This document shows positions 25,361-35,972 of a stretch of 55,096 bases of DNA, in pieces (positions within the stretch are counted from its first letter, which is position 1; every line of letters begins with the position of its first letter). The position numbers and the translations under genes are program-made. This DNA is from Acidobacteriota bacterium (GTDB lineage Bacteria > Acidobacteriota > Terriglobia > Terriglobales > Acidobacteriaceae): positions 1-55,096 of the forward strand of contig JAJZEA010000017.1 of the NCBI GenBank assembly GCA_021851335.1, in the 5' to 3' direction. Below the pieces are notes generated by a model, which was not told the DNA's origin, searched no databases, and worked only from the letters and a program-made list of their open reading frames with translations.

Positions 25361-26068
25361 TTAGTTATGGGCCAGGCGGAAGGTATAGATCACCGGAGCC
25401 GTCTTCGCGCCACCGGATTTTACGGTGACCTCGTCCTGTTTGCGCACAATGGTGATATCGCGTGAAGCCGCTCCGGCAATGGGAGCGAGCGGAGCCGGAA
25501 GCGGCGCATTGCGCGGCAGCGCGGCAGGACCGGCGCTGATGTCGTTGCATTCGCCGCGCGCGCGGAAGGCGGCATCGTTGCAGCGCGGGCGCAGCGAGCT
25601 GGCAGGACCGGGAGAGACAAAGCTGCTGGCGGCCGGCGTGGCCAGCGCGGCCGGCGAAAGCAGGAAGTAAAACACGTCAAAGCCGGGCGGTCCGGTCAGC
25701 TCAAACCAGCCATCGGCGGTGGCCGGCACCAGGTAGGTTTTGCCCTCGGCGATGCGGTTGTCATTGCCCGCGGCCACGGATGGAAAGACCGTGCTGAACT
25801 GCCCGGAGGAGCCTTGATCCATCATGTACAGAAAGCCGTCGAAGTGGCTGACCAGGCGAAGACGGATGATGTCGCCAGTCTGAAAGACATGGGTGGGCGT
25901 CATGGTCTGCGCCGTGCCGTCGGGCAGCTTCTTTTCGACGACGATTTGCAGCGTTTCGGCGGCGGCGGCGGCCGTGGTGGAAGCAACGTTGAGCGGGATT
26001 GCCGCGGCATGGGAAGCGGCCAGCAACATCAAAGCGGTGTAAATCAGGGCAATGCAACGGTCGAACAT
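25361..26068 (-). CDS. Exported DUF4384-like protein
   Basis: The protein has 235 residues from the ATG at 26068, preceded by AGGAGA. A signal peptide (MFDRCIALIYTALMLLAASHAAA) leads to a domain with QTGDIIRLRLVSHFDGFLYM, GQFSTVFPSVAAGNDNRIAE and KTYLVPATADGWFELTGPPG. This is the characteristic order of DUF4384, a beta-rich domain often fused to or next to caspase-like proteases. A low-complexity Ala/Pro linker and a short tail (TVKSGGAKTAPVIYTFRLAH) follow. It is the first gene of the caspase operon and probably acts with it outside the cytoplasm. Confidence 0.75.
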   Translation of the reverse strand: MFDRCIALIYTALMLLAASHAAAIPLNVASTTAAAAAETLQIVVEKKLPDGTAQTMTPTHVFQTGDIIRLRLVSHFDGFLYMMDQGSSGQFSTVFPSVAAGNDNRIAEGKTYLVPATADGWFELTGPPGFDVFYFLLSPAALATPAASSFVSPGPASSLRPRCNDAAFRARGECNDISAGPAALPRNAPLPAPLAPIAGAASRDITIVRKQDEVTVKSGGAKTAPVIYTFRLAHN

Positions 26069-26221
26069 GCAGTCTCCTGGCTCCGAACGCGGTGAAGTCT
26101 CTGATTCTACTGCTGGGGAACGGATGAACGTGCGAAATGGATTGCCAAGGCCGCTCGCAGCGAGGGTATCCGGGACGGCGTTGGATTCCTTAGCTAAACA
26201 TGGTACGCCAGAAAATATAGC

Positions 26222-26250
26222 TTGACCGCCAGAAATCGTTCGCGTACTGT
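26222..26250 (+). promoter_or_regulatory. Candidate sigma-70 promoter for the 26299 gene
   Basis: TTGACC at 26222-26227 is followed by a 17-base spacer and TACTGT at 26245-26250, ending 48 bases before the ATG at 26299. The -35 is strong, the -10 weak. The surrounding 230-bp gap is divergent to the DUF4384/caspase operon and AT-rich relative to its neighbours. Confidence 0.4.
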
Positions 26251-26298
26251 AGTCGTATTTTCCAAAGGGTTGTTCCTTTCCCGGGGTCACTTGTCTTC

Positions 26299-27336
26299 AT
26301 GAATTATTTTGCTTTGCTGCGACCGGCAGCCCGTGCCGGTATGCTGATTGCCTTGGGCTGTTGCCTGCTGCTCACCAGTTGCAGCGGGGGCGGGCATGTG
26401 CTTTCCGGCTCCACCAGCACTCCCACCAGCGCGTCGAGCGCGTCGCTCGCGCAGCAGGGGCCTCAACTGGGCTTTTTGTGGTCAAGCGGCGAGCAGAGTC
26501 TGCGCCCCATTCTGGGCGTTCCGGGCGCGTCGCAGTTTGGGCCACCGCTGGCTGAGCCGGGCATCTATCTTGCAGCCGCAGCCTCGGCCCAAAGCGGCGA
26601 AGCTCTTCTCGAAGACAAATCCGGCGACCTGAGCCTGATGAGCGTTCCCGGTGGAACGCCGATGCCGCTTGGGGGCGTGCATGTCGCGGGCGTGGCCCAG
26701 ATGGTTTTTTCGCCGCTTGGGCTGAATGCCGCAGTCTTTGTGCCGGGCCAGAGCACGGCGCTTCTGCTGACGGGTCTGGGCGGACCGGCGCAGTCCGTGG
26801 GCGTGCAGGCGCTTGGCAGTGGCGCGGCGCTGTCGGCGGTCGCGGTCAGCGATATGGGCGAGGTGGTCGCCGCCAGCGGAGCGGGGCCTGCAACCCTGAC
26901 TCTGCTGACGGGCAACACGATGCCGTTGACGACGCTCGGAGGCCTGGGCGGGATTGCGTTTCTGCCAGGTGGCAACGACCTGCTGGCGATGGACAGGCAG
27001 AATGAGGTGCTGGAGCTGATTCCCGGCAGCGCGTCGGGCGCCGTGCAGCGATTTGCCAGCAACGCGTTTCAAGCGCCGTTTGCCGTGGCGGCTTCCGCGG
27101 ACGGTCGTCTGGCGGTGGTGGCCAACGGTGGAGATTCGAGCGTGGTGCGTGTGGACCTGACCGATGCGACCGCGCCGATGCGTATAGCCTGCGCGTGCAA
27201 GGTGGATCGGCTCACCGCCTTGGCCGGCAATGCGGCCTTTGCGCTCAGCGGTCCCGGGAGCACTGCCGCCTGGATGGTGGATGCCTCGGCACCCACGCCG
27301 CGTACGCTGTTTATTCCCGCGATGGTGAAGCCATGA
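26299..27336 (+). CDS. Lipoprotein with propeller-like repeats, function unknown
   Basis: This 345-residue protein has a lipoprotein signal ending LLTSC (Cys28) and a Ser/Thr-rich linker. The rest contains repeated short strand motifs such as GLNAAVFVPGQSTALLL, GGIAFLPGGNDLLAMD and SADGRLAVVANGGDSSVV, which look like blades of a beta-propeller. No catalytic motif is visible. Its stop overlaps the start of the next gene (ATGA), so the two are translationally coupled and probably work together at the cell surface. Confidence 0.65.
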   Translation: MNYFALLRPAARAGMLIALGCCLLLTSCSGGGHVLSGSTSTPTSASSASLAQQGPQLGFLWSSGEQSLRPILGVPGASQFGPPLAEPGIYLAAAASAQSGEALLEDKSGDLSLMSVPGGTPMPLGGVHVAGVAQMVFSPLGLNAAVFVPGQSTALLLTGLGGPAQSVGVQALGSGAALSAVAVSDMGEVVAASGAGPATLTLLTGNTMPLTTLGGLGGIAFLPGGNDLLAMDRQNEVLELIPGSASGAVQRFASNAFQAPFAVAASADGRLAVVANGGDSSVVRVDLTDATAPMRIACACKVDRLTALAGNAAFALSGPGSTAAWMVDASAPTPRTLFIPAMVKP

Positions 27337-30300
27337 ATGCGCGTTTTTTCCAGCTCCGCCGTCTCTTCGTCTTGCTGGCCGCGCTCGCCGCTCCCGGCAT
27401 GCTGTTTGCGCAGTACACAATCACGAGCACCACGCCGACTTCGTTTCTATCCGGCGTCACCTCCAGCCAGACCCTGCAGGTGAATGGGACCTTGCCGACA
27501 ACCACCGGCCCGGGCGGATATGACTTCTGCTTCTATACCGGCTATGGAGCCAGCGCGACGCCGATTGCGCCCATTTCGGCCAGCGCAAGCACGGCCGTCC
27601 TGACCATTCCCGCCAGCTCCATCAACTCCATTCCTGCCAGCGCCTTTGCCGCGGGATACTTCTTCGCTTCGGTGAACGTGATTGCGATTCCCGCAGGCGG
27701 CACTGCGACCTGTTCGTCCAACAGCGCCAGCTCCAATACCTACACGGTGTTGATCGCATACTCCCCAACCGGCGGAGGCGGAGGCAGCGGCGGCAGTGGA
27801 GGCAGCGGAGGCAGCGGACCGCTTGCCGTCAACAGCGTGGCTCCCGCGCTGATCTACCAGACCAACCCGGCCATCAATCTTCCCGCGCCGCCGCAAAGTG
27901 TGCTGATCAGCGGCTCCGGTTTTGTTGCGCCGACGACGGTCAGCTTTGCCTGGGGATCCGGCAGCGCGAATGCAACCGTGATCTACGAGTCCGCGTCCAC
28001 GCTTCAGGTACGGCTGCCCGCGATTCCTGCCGGTGTCACGTCCATCACCGCAACGGTCTGCAATACCGGACCGAGCTGCGTCACCAGCCCGGCGGTCACC
28101 GTCTCTCCGCTTGTTTCAACCAGCGGAACCGCCAGCGCGACGCCGACTCCCGGCACGGTTGGCTCGCCCTCCCTGCTGGCCGCGTCCATCACCGGCAACT
28201 TGCCGATTGGAGCGCCTTCTGGAAATGTCACGATCAATAACAACGGTGTAGCCGTTGGGAACGGCAGGCTACTCCTTGATCCGGCGACTGGCGCTTTTGC
28301 CAACGGGGGCAACGGAATCCTCGCCGTCCCTCCAGCCATCACGCCGGTTACCGGGGATGTGAACGGGGACGGAATTCCGGATATCGTCTATGCCGACGGG
28401 GTCGGCCAACTACATGTTTTGCTGGGAACCACGCCAGCCGGGAGTTTTCAGTCCGATATCACGCTGAGCAATGCCAGCGGCAGTTGCTACTACCCGAACA
28501 GTGTGTTGATGGCCGACTTCAACGGAGATGGCCTGCAAGACATTGCCTACAACTGCTCCGACGTGAATGGCGTAGCCCATGTCATTGTCTCGCTGAGCAA
28601 CGGCGATGGCAGCTTTCAGAATCCCAACGCACTGACCAATCCGACCGGCACGCAGATGTTTGCCGCCGATATGAACAAGGATGGCAAACTGGATCTGGTT
28701 CTTGTCGGCATTTCGACGGGAACGACCACCACCGGGCAATTCTCGGTCTTTACGGGCAATGGGAACGGCACCTTCAACGCCTCCACGGTAACATCAATCC
28801 CCGCTCCGTCAGGGGATTCATCGCCTACGTTCCTTGTGGCGGATGTGGATGGCGATGGCTATCCGGACGTCGCTTTCCTGAACTATACCCCCGGCGGAAC
28901 CACCGGAAGCATCGACATCTATCGCAATCAGAACAATACGGTCTATGGCGTGGCTGGCGGCACCACGAACACCCCCACCTATTCCATTCCGCTCCAGCCC
29001 GCGCAGTACAGCTACAACACGCTGGCCTTGACGCAGCTTGTGAACGGGGTGGGCCTGCCATCGTTTGTCCTGAGCTTCATCCAGTCCGGCACGACGCAGC
29101 CCTTTGGTGTAGCGACCTTTCTGAATGCAAGCAAGCCCGGCACGATTCTCTTCAACCCCGGCCCAACTTCCACGCTGCCTTCGATTGCGTTTCAGTTCTA
29201 CACGGGTGACTTCAACGGAGACGGTGTCGCCGATCTCATCTTCTCCGGTCCATGCATGAGCAACTGCAACACTTTAACGCCCGGCTTGAGCCTGAATGTG
29301 CTCACTGGAGACGGCAACGGCAACTTCAGCGCGAACTATCCCAATCTCAACATCCTCGGCGGCGTGGTGGGCCAGTTCTTTCTGGCTTCGCTCCAGGGCA
29401 ATGGCTACACGGATGTACTCACGCTGCCCGCTGGGGAGACGCTGCTCTCGGTCGACAGCTACATCCCCACCGGCAAGGCCAATCTGGCCACCAACTATTT
29501 TCCAACCGCCGACGGCGTCAATGCGCTCACGCTGGCTTATCCCGGCGACTACTACTTCACCGGAACCAATCTCCCGCTTACACTTCCCGTCAACGGCTCT
29601 CCGGTCACGGTCAATGTGGGCAGTTCGCTGCTCACAGCCCAATATGGTCAGCCTGTCACGCTGACGGCAAACGTCACTTCGGTCATCTCAAGCACTGTGC
29701 TCGCCTCGCTCGGCAGCCCGGCCGGAACGGTGAGCTTTTATGATGGCGGCAAGCTGATCGGACAATCCTCCGTCGTGGCGGGGGTGGCGGCGCTCACGCT
29801 CAGCAGCCTTACAGCCGGATCGCATGCCATTACCGCCGCGTATGCCGGAAGCACGGCCTACGCTGCCGGAGCCGCGCTCGCTCCTGTGCCTCTCACCGTC
29901 ACTCCGACTACGCTCACCCTGACCTGGAAACCCACGCCGACTACGCTGATCTATGGCACGGCTCTGACGAACGCGCAACTGAACGCCATCGCCAGCAGCC
30001 AGTTTGTGACCACCATTCCAGGCACCTTCAAATACAGCGCCGCAGTAGGCCAGATCCTGACGGCAGGCTCCCATACGCTTCAGGTGACCTTTACCCCCAC
30101 CGATAATGTGGATTTTGTCACCGTCACCGGAAGCGTGGTGATTCAGGTGAGCCAGGCCACGCCCACGCTCACATGGGCAGCCCCGGCGCCGATTGTGATG
30201 GGTACGCCGCTTTCTGCAGCGCAGCTCGACGCGGCGGCCAGCGGACCGCTGGGCGCGGTTCCCGGCCAGTTTACGTATACGCCGGCGCTGGGCGCGATTC

Positions 30301-31331
30301 TCTCTCCCGGAGCAGCTCAAACGCTATCCGCGAACTTTGTTCCAACCGATACGGTCGACTACACCAGCGGCAGCGCCAGCACCACGCTGACCGTGATTCC
30401 ACTGGCGATCGCGCAGGTTGCCCCAGCCACCATTGCTCTGGGCGCGCCAGCGACCACGATCACGCTCACCGGTACAGGCTTCCTGCCCAACTCTGTGGCC
30501 AGCGCGAATGGAACACCCGTGCCAACCGCCTATCTCTCCGCCACACAGGTGACGGCGACGCTGCCATCGACCCTGCTGCAAACCGCGCAGACGCTCCGGA
30601 TCACGGTGACCGACCCGAGCCAGTCGGTAACCTCGAATGCAATCTCCGAGCCGATCCAGTCGCCGACGCCGTCGGCCACCTTCAACGGACCCTCCACGGC
30701 AGCGCCCGCCGAGCAGCCTTCGCTGACCTTTACGTTGAACGCCGCCTATCCGGTGCCGCTGACCGGCACCGCCACGCTGAACTTTGTCGGGGCCGACGGC
30801 GTGGATGATCCGTCGATCCAGTTTGCCAGCGGCGGACGGACTCTCATCTTCACCGTGCCAGCCAACAGCACGGTGACGCCCGTAATCCAGCTTCAAACCG
30901 GCACGGTCTCTGGCACCATCACCGTCTCGCTCACGCTCACGGCGGGTGGACAGGATGTGACGCCGTCCAGCATCGTACCGATCAATATCGCAGTGCCGCC
31001 CAGCGCTCCAGGTGTTACCAGCGCTACGCTGACCCGCAGCGGCAATACGCTCACCGTCAACATTATCGGCTATTCCAACTCGCGCGATATGACCTCTGCG
31101 ACCTTCGACTTCACGGCGGCCAGCGGCGACTCGCTGGCGGAGAGCGAATTGATCATACCGGCCGTTTCGCTTTTCAAAGGCTGGTACTCGACTCCGACAT
31201 CGCAGCAGTATGGGTCAGAGTTCCAATACTCCCAGCAGTTCCAGCTCAGCCAGAGCGCGTCCACCGTCGGCTCTGTGACTATCACCTTAACCAACTCGAC
31301 CGGGACGTCGGTCCAGATCACCGCGAAATAA
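27333..31331 (+). CDS. Large secreted protein with FG-GAP/VCBS and Ig-like domains
   Basis: This 1332-residue protein has a signal peptide (cleavage near LFAQY). Region by region: an N-terminal Ig-like part, a Gly/Ser linker of about 16 residues (GGGGGSGGSGG...), and an IPT/TIG-like domain (SVAPALIYQTNP; VLISGSGFVAPTTV). Five FG-GAP/VCBS repeats follow with calcium-binding cores such as DVNGDGIPDIV, DFNGDGLQDIA, DMNKDGKLDLV, DVDGDGYPDVA and DFNGDGVADLI. An Ig-like domain 3 (GTVSFYDGGKLIG), two MBG-like repeats (LTWKPTPTTLIYGTAL; LTWAAPAPIVMGTPL), a second IPT-like domain and a C-terminal beta domain complete it. Such proteins are usually adhesive or structural. It overlaps the upstream lipoprotein gene by 4 bp. 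Confidence 0.85.
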   Translation: MNARFFQLRRLFVLLAALAAPGMLFAQYTITSTTPTSFLSGVTSSQTLQVNGTLPTTTGPGGYDFCFYTGYGASATPIAPISASASTAVLTIPASSINSIPASAFAAGYFFASVNVIAIPAGGTATCSSNSASSNTYTVLIAYSPTGGGGGSGGSGGSGGSGPLAVNSVAPALIYQTNPAINLPAPPQSVLISGSGFVAPTTVSFAWGSGSANATVIYESASTLQVRLPAIPAGVTSITATVCNTGPSCVTSPAVTVSPLVSTSGTASATPTPGTVGSPSLLAASITGNLPIGAPSGNVTINNNGVAVGNGRLLLDPATGAFANGGNGILAVPPAITPVTGDVNGDGIPDIVYADGVGQLHVLLGTTPAGSFQSDITLSNASGSCYYPNSVLMADFNGDGLQDIAYNCSDVNGVAHVIVSLSNGDGSFQNPNALTNPTGTQMFAADMNKDGKLDLVLVGISTGTTTTGQFSVFTGNGNGTFNASTVTSIPAPSGDSSPTFLVADVDGDGYPDVAFLNYTPGGTTGSIDIYRNQNNTVYGVAGGTTNTPTYSIPLQPAQYSYNTLALTQLVNGVGLPSFVLSFIQSGTTQPFGVATFLNASKPGTILFNPGPTSTLPSIAFQFYTGDFNGDGVADLIFSGPCMSNCNTLTPGLSLNVLTGDGNGNFSANYPNLNILGGVVGQFFLASLQGNGYTDVLTLPAGETLLSVDSYIPTGKANLATNYFPTADGVNALTLAYPGDYYFTGTNLPLTLPVNGSPVTVNVGSSLLTAQYGQPVTLTANVTSVISSTVLASLGSPAGTVSFYDGGKLIGQSSVVAGVAALTLSSLTAGSHAITAAYAGSTAYAAGAALAPVPLTVTPTTLTLTWKPTPTTLIYGTALTNAQLNAIASSQFVTTIPGTFKYSAAVGQILTAGSHTLQVTFTPTDNVDFVTVTGSVVIQVSQATPTLTWAAPAPIVMGTPLSAAQLDAAASGPLGAVPGQFTYTPALGAILSPGAAQTLSANFVPTDTVDYTSGSASTTLTVIPLAIAQVAPATIALGAPATTITLTGTGFLPNSVASANGTPVPTAYLSATQVTATLPSTLLQTAQTLRITVTDPSQSVTSNAISEPIQSPTPSATFNGPSTAAPAEQPSLTFTLNAAYPVPLTGTATLNFVGADGVDDPSIQFASGGRTLIFTVPANSTVTPVIQLQTGTVSGTITVSLTLTAGGQDVTPSSIVPINIAVPPSAPGVTSATLTRSGNTLTVNIIGYSNSRDMTSATFDFTAASGDSLAESELIIPAVSLFKGWYSTPTSQQYGSEFQYSQQFQLSQSASTVGSVTITLTNSTGTSVQITAK

Positions 31332-31368
31332 ACCTCATCCCGGGAGTGGATGACCAGAGAGGCACGTC

Positions 31369-32124
31369 ATGCTTCGAGCATTGTTCCGAAAACCCCTGCA
31401 ACCAGGACTGATCTGCGCGCTCTCTGCGCTGCTGGTCGCCCAGCCGGTTTTTGGCTGGAGCGGGACCGAAGGCGGGAGCGTGTCTGGAAGCGGCAGCCGT
31501 ACTGAGATATGGAGCAGCTCCGTTGACGGGATCCAACCCGGCGATGCTCTGGCAGCCGTCGCCGCAGATGGCGCCGCCGTCGAAGGCGCGTCCCTGCAGA
31601 TCGATATTCTGGACGGCGAAGGCGCGCTCAACAACATTCGCGCGCGCACGGCTCGCGAGCCGATTGTGCAGGTGACGGACAGGAATCACAAGCCGGTCGC
31701 CGGCGCTCTGGTGATCTTTGCCATCCAGCCCGGAAGCAAATCCGGAGCGCTGCAGCGAGCGGCAAGCGCAAGTTTCCACGGAGCCAAAACACTTCGCGTC
31801 CAAACCGATGCCAATGGACGAGCGACGGCTCACGGATTGACGCCCAACGGAGAGGCGGGCAGCTTTGCCATTCAGGTCACGGCCATCGCGGGCGGCATGA
31901 CGACAACGGCCATCATTCACGAGCAGAATGTCGTCGGCCCAGCCTCAACCAGCTCTGCAAGCCATGGATTTTTCCATGGGATTTTAGGGCCGCATACCAA
32001 TCTCTTCACCTGGATTGCAGCCGGCACCGTGGCGGCTGCGACGACGGTGGTAACGGTAGTCGTCCTGAACGGCAAGAGTTCCACCAACATTTCAACCGGA
32101 GCGGGAACCGTTGGCAAGCCCTGA
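31369..32124 (+). CDS. Exported protein with Ig/carboxypeptidase-regulatory-like domain and C-terminal helix
   Basis: This 251-residue protein starts 37 bp after the large FG-GAP gene, behind GAGAGG. A signal peptide (ALSALLVAQPVFG) is followed by LNNIRARTAREPIVQVTDRN and KPVAGALVIFAIQPG, then TDANGRATAHGLTPNGEAGS, a Big-1-type/carboxypeptidase-regulatory-like domain. A hydrophobic helix (LFTWIAAGTVAAATTVVTVV) near the C-terminus could anchor it. It completes a three-gene run of surface proteins. Function unknown. Confidence 0.65.
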   Translation: MLRALFRKPLQPGLICALSALLVAQPVFGWSGTEGGSVSGSGSRTEIWSSSVDGIQPGDALAAVAADGAAVEGASLQIDILDGEGALNNIRARTAREPIVQVTDRNHKPVAGALVIFAIQPGSKSGALQRAASASFHGAKTLRVQTDANGRATAHGLTPNGEAGSFAIQVTAIAGGMTTTAIIHEQNVVGPASTSSASHGFFHGILGPHTNLFTWIAAGTVAAATTVVTVVVLNGKSSTNISTGAGTVGKP

Positions 32125-32195
32125 AGCCGGGTTTTGAGGCCAAGTCCCGACGCCAGCCCGCACAGCAGCGCAGTCCTATGCGTTCTCTCCCATGC

Positions 32196-34604
32196 CTACG
32201 CGGTTTCGACGACCGAAGCTCCCTGCCCTGCCTGGGGCGCGAGGCTGAGAGGCGAGGCTGACCCGGGATTGCGGCGTGGTTCGACGCGCAACTCGTCCGC
32301 GACCCGCTCCAGCAGGCCCACCCAGTTGCCCGGCGCAGGCTGGCGAAAGAGTCGCAGCGTCGGGTACCAGGGCGTGGTCAGGATCGTCTGCATCCAGCGC
32401 CAGTCCGACTGCCAGGGCAGCAGCAGCCAGCAGGGCTTGCCCAGCGATCCCGCCAGATGAGCGATCACCGTGTCCGTGGTCAGCACAAGATCCAGAGCGG
32501 CGACTACGGCTGCGGTGTCGGCCAGATCGCGGTCGGCGGAGCAGGCGTCAATGAGAGGAAAAGGCGAGGCGGAAGGCAGTGCGTGCCGTGATTCCCATTT
32601 CGGGAATTCCCGTTTTGGGAATTCCCGAAATGGGAATTCTGTGCCGGTCGCGACATGCTCGCCTCGGGTGCCGCTGCCGCTTGAAAGCCGCGCTAAAGTC
32701 TCTGGAATCTGCTCGGAAGCCGGACCTTTTTGCAGCGAATACCACCGATCTTCAGGAAACCGGGCCAGCAAGGGCAGCAGCGTTTCCAGACGCGTCGAGC
32801 GATCGCGGTCCGCGGCATAGCGCGGATTGCCCGCCCAGCAGAGTCCGATGGCGCGCGGGCCAGGCTGCGTTTCCGTCACGGTCTGGCCGCTCCGGGCTGT
32901 CTGGGGAAACCGTTCGTCGAGCAAGACCTGTGCAACCGCCAGCCGAAGCGGCGGCGGAATGCTGTCGAGCGTGGTGGCAAAGCGAAGCGGCAGGCTGAGC
33001 AGAGGCGTATGCAGGTCAAAGGCGGGAATCGAGTCGCCCGAGGCGATGCATACGCCGCCAAGCGAGCGAATCCAGGGATCGAGCAGGCGCACCAGTGGCG
33101 GCTGCACCTCGACAATGAGCTGCGCGCCGCCTGCGGCCACGAGCGGCAGATAACGCGCAAACTGGAGGGTATCGCCAAGTCCCTGCTCAAAGTAGACAAA
33201 GAGGCGGTTGCGCGCGGCGGTGAACGCTTCGCCACACCATCGCGGTTGGGCAAAGCGACGCGGGCGCGGGTGGACATCGCGAAAGTCAAGCCGAGCCTCG
33301 TAGTTGACCCAGCCATTGGCAAAGTCTCCGGCGCGCAACTGCGAGAGTGCCAGGTTATATCGCGCCCCGGGGTGCAGCCGATCCCGAGCGACGGACCGGG
33401 CATGGGCGGCGACGGCTTCCTCGATGCGCCCCACGCGCAGCAGCGCATTGCCGGCGTTGGAGTCGGCGGTTTTGTGTCCCCGCGCGGCAGCTCGGGCAAA
33501 GGCATCCAGCGCCGAGTCCAGATAGGCGGCATCGCCCGAATCGCTGTGGCGGGCCAGCGCCAGAATCCCCTGCGCGTTGGCCACCTCCGGATGCTCGGCT
33601 GCGCCCGCTGCTGCCTGAGTCAGCCAGGCCTCCGCGCGGGCAAACCGCTCTTCTGCCGAAGAGCCTTCCAGCTCCAGATAGCTCATTGCGATCTGCACGT
33701 CCGTGCAGGCCGGGTCAACGGCCAGCGCACGGCTGTAGCAGGCTCGCGCTTCGTCAAAGCGCTTGCGCTGGCGCAGCAGATTGCCAAAGTTCAGCAGCGC
33801 CGAGAGCAGATCCGGGTTGGCCGCAAGCGCCTGCTGAAAGCAGGGAACCGCCAGATAGTCGCGCCCGTCCGCCGCCAGGCAGACGGCCAGATTGCCCCAC
33901 CCGGGAGCAAAGTCGGGACGCAGCCGGATCGCCTGTTCATAGTGGGCAATGGCCTCGGCGTAGCGGCTCAGCTTGGCCGCGCAGTAGCCGGCGGCAAAGT
34001 GCGACTCGGCATGGGCGGGCATGTGTTCGAGCGCAGCCAGAAAGCAGCGGAGCGCCGGCTCGAAGGCTTCCTCCAAGGCAAGCGCGGCACCAAACCCGTG
34101 CAAGGCCGCCGGAGAACCGGGTCGCAGCGCCAGAGCGCGTCGAAAACAGGCGGCGGCAGCCGGCGCGCGGCGCGCAGCCAGCAGCAGGTCGCCCAGCCCC
34201 GTGAGCGCGGGCAGAAACTGCGCAGCCTCCGTCACCGGCAACGCCAGCGAGCGCAGATAGGCCGCCTGCGCATCCTGCATCTGGCCGGCGGCGTGCAGCA
34301 GCGAACCGTAACAGGCCCAGGCCACGGCAGAGTGGCAATCCAGCTCCAGCGCGGCCTGAGCCAGACGCAGCGCCTGCGGAAGCTGGTTGCCGCGGCGGGC
34401 GATGAGCGAGAGTCCAAGCAGGGCGGAGACGCGCGTCGGGGTCTCGGCGGCATCGAGCGCGGCCCGATAGTCGAGCGCTGCCAGGCGCAGCCGACCGGCG
34501 GCAAGATGGGCGTGTGCCGCGGCCAGCGGGAGAGATTCCGGCGCCGGGCGCGCGGAGGCGGGATTGGGCGCGACGTTGGCGGCGGCAGACATGGCTGCTT
34601 CCAT
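32196..34604 (-). CDS. TPR protein with C-terminal GT9-like glycosyltransferase domain
   Basis: The protein has 802 residues. About twelve TPR units fill residues 20-480 (for example YAEAIAHYEQAIRLRPDFAP). The C-terminus has YFEQGLGDTLQFARYLPLV, IGLCWAGNPRYAADRDRSTR and LDLVLTTDTVIAHLAGSLGK, the standard features of TPR-linked family 9-type glycosyltransferases related to LPS heptosyltransferases. It probably adds sugars to a surface polymer or protein. An in-frame inserted tract (REFPKREFPKWES region, coded by 32591-32637) interrupts the transferase part between the LQKGPASEQIPETL and SPFPLIDACSADRDL segments. It lies 67 bp downstream of tgt on the same strand. Start at 34604, or at the ATG at 34592. 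Confidence 0.75.
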   Translation of the reverse strand: MEAAMSAAANVAPNPASARPAPESLPLAAAHAHLAAGRLRLAALDYRAALDAAETPTRVSALLGLSLIARRGNQLPQALRLAQAALELDCHSAVAWACYGSLLHAAGQMQDAQAAYLRSLALPVTEAAQFLPALTGLGDLLLAARRAPAAAACFRRALALRPGSPAALHGFGAALALEEAFEPALRCFLAALEHMPAHAESHFAAGYCAAKLSRYAEAIAHYEQAIRLRPDFAPGWGNLAVCLAADGRDYLAVPCFQQALAANPDLLSALLNFGNLLRQRKRFDEARACYSRALAVDPACTDVQIAMSYLELEGSSAEERFARAEAWLTQAAAGAAEHPEVANAQGILALARHSDSGDAAYLDSALDAFARAAARGHKTADSNAGNALLRVGRIEEAVAAHARSVARDRLHPGARYNLALSQLRAGDFANGWVNYEARLDFRDVHPRPRRFAQPRWCGEAFTAARNRLFVYFEQGLGDTLQFARYLPLVAAGGAQLIVEVQPPLVRLLDPWIRSLGGVCIASGDSIPAFDLHTPLLSLPLRFATTLDSIPPPLRLAVAQVLLDERFPQTARSGQTVTETQPGPRAIGLCWAGNPRYAADRDRSTRLETLLPLLARFPEDRWYSLQKGPASEQIPETLARLSSGSGTRGEHVATGTEFPFREFPKREFPKWESRHALPSASPFPLIDACSADRDLADTAAVVAALDLVLTTDTVIAHLAGSLGKPCWLLLPWQSDWRWMQTILTTPWYPTLRLFRQPAPGNWVGLLERVADELRVEPRRNPGSASPLSLAPQAGQGASVVETA
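32591..32637. repeat. Perfect 21-bp inverted repeat inside the glycosyltransferase gene
   Basis: Arms 32591-32611 and 32617-32637 are exact reverse complements, with the loop GTTTT. Each arm contains the self-complementary word GGGAATTCCC. The tract length is compatible with the frame and adds a Phe-Pro-Lys/Arg-Glu repeat to the protein. Confidence 0.95.
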
Positions 34605-34671
34605 TGTGCCGGGCAGCAGGAAGCGAAGCGCCGGGTGCGCGCGAAGAAAAGCGCGCCGGTTTCAGAATGAA

Positions 34672-35895
<1,224 letters not shown>

Positions 35896-35972
35896 TTAGC
35901 GGGTGGCTGTGGGAACTACCACTGCATCTGCATCCGGGAGCAAAGGGATGTTTTTCTATGTGCAGGAATCTT

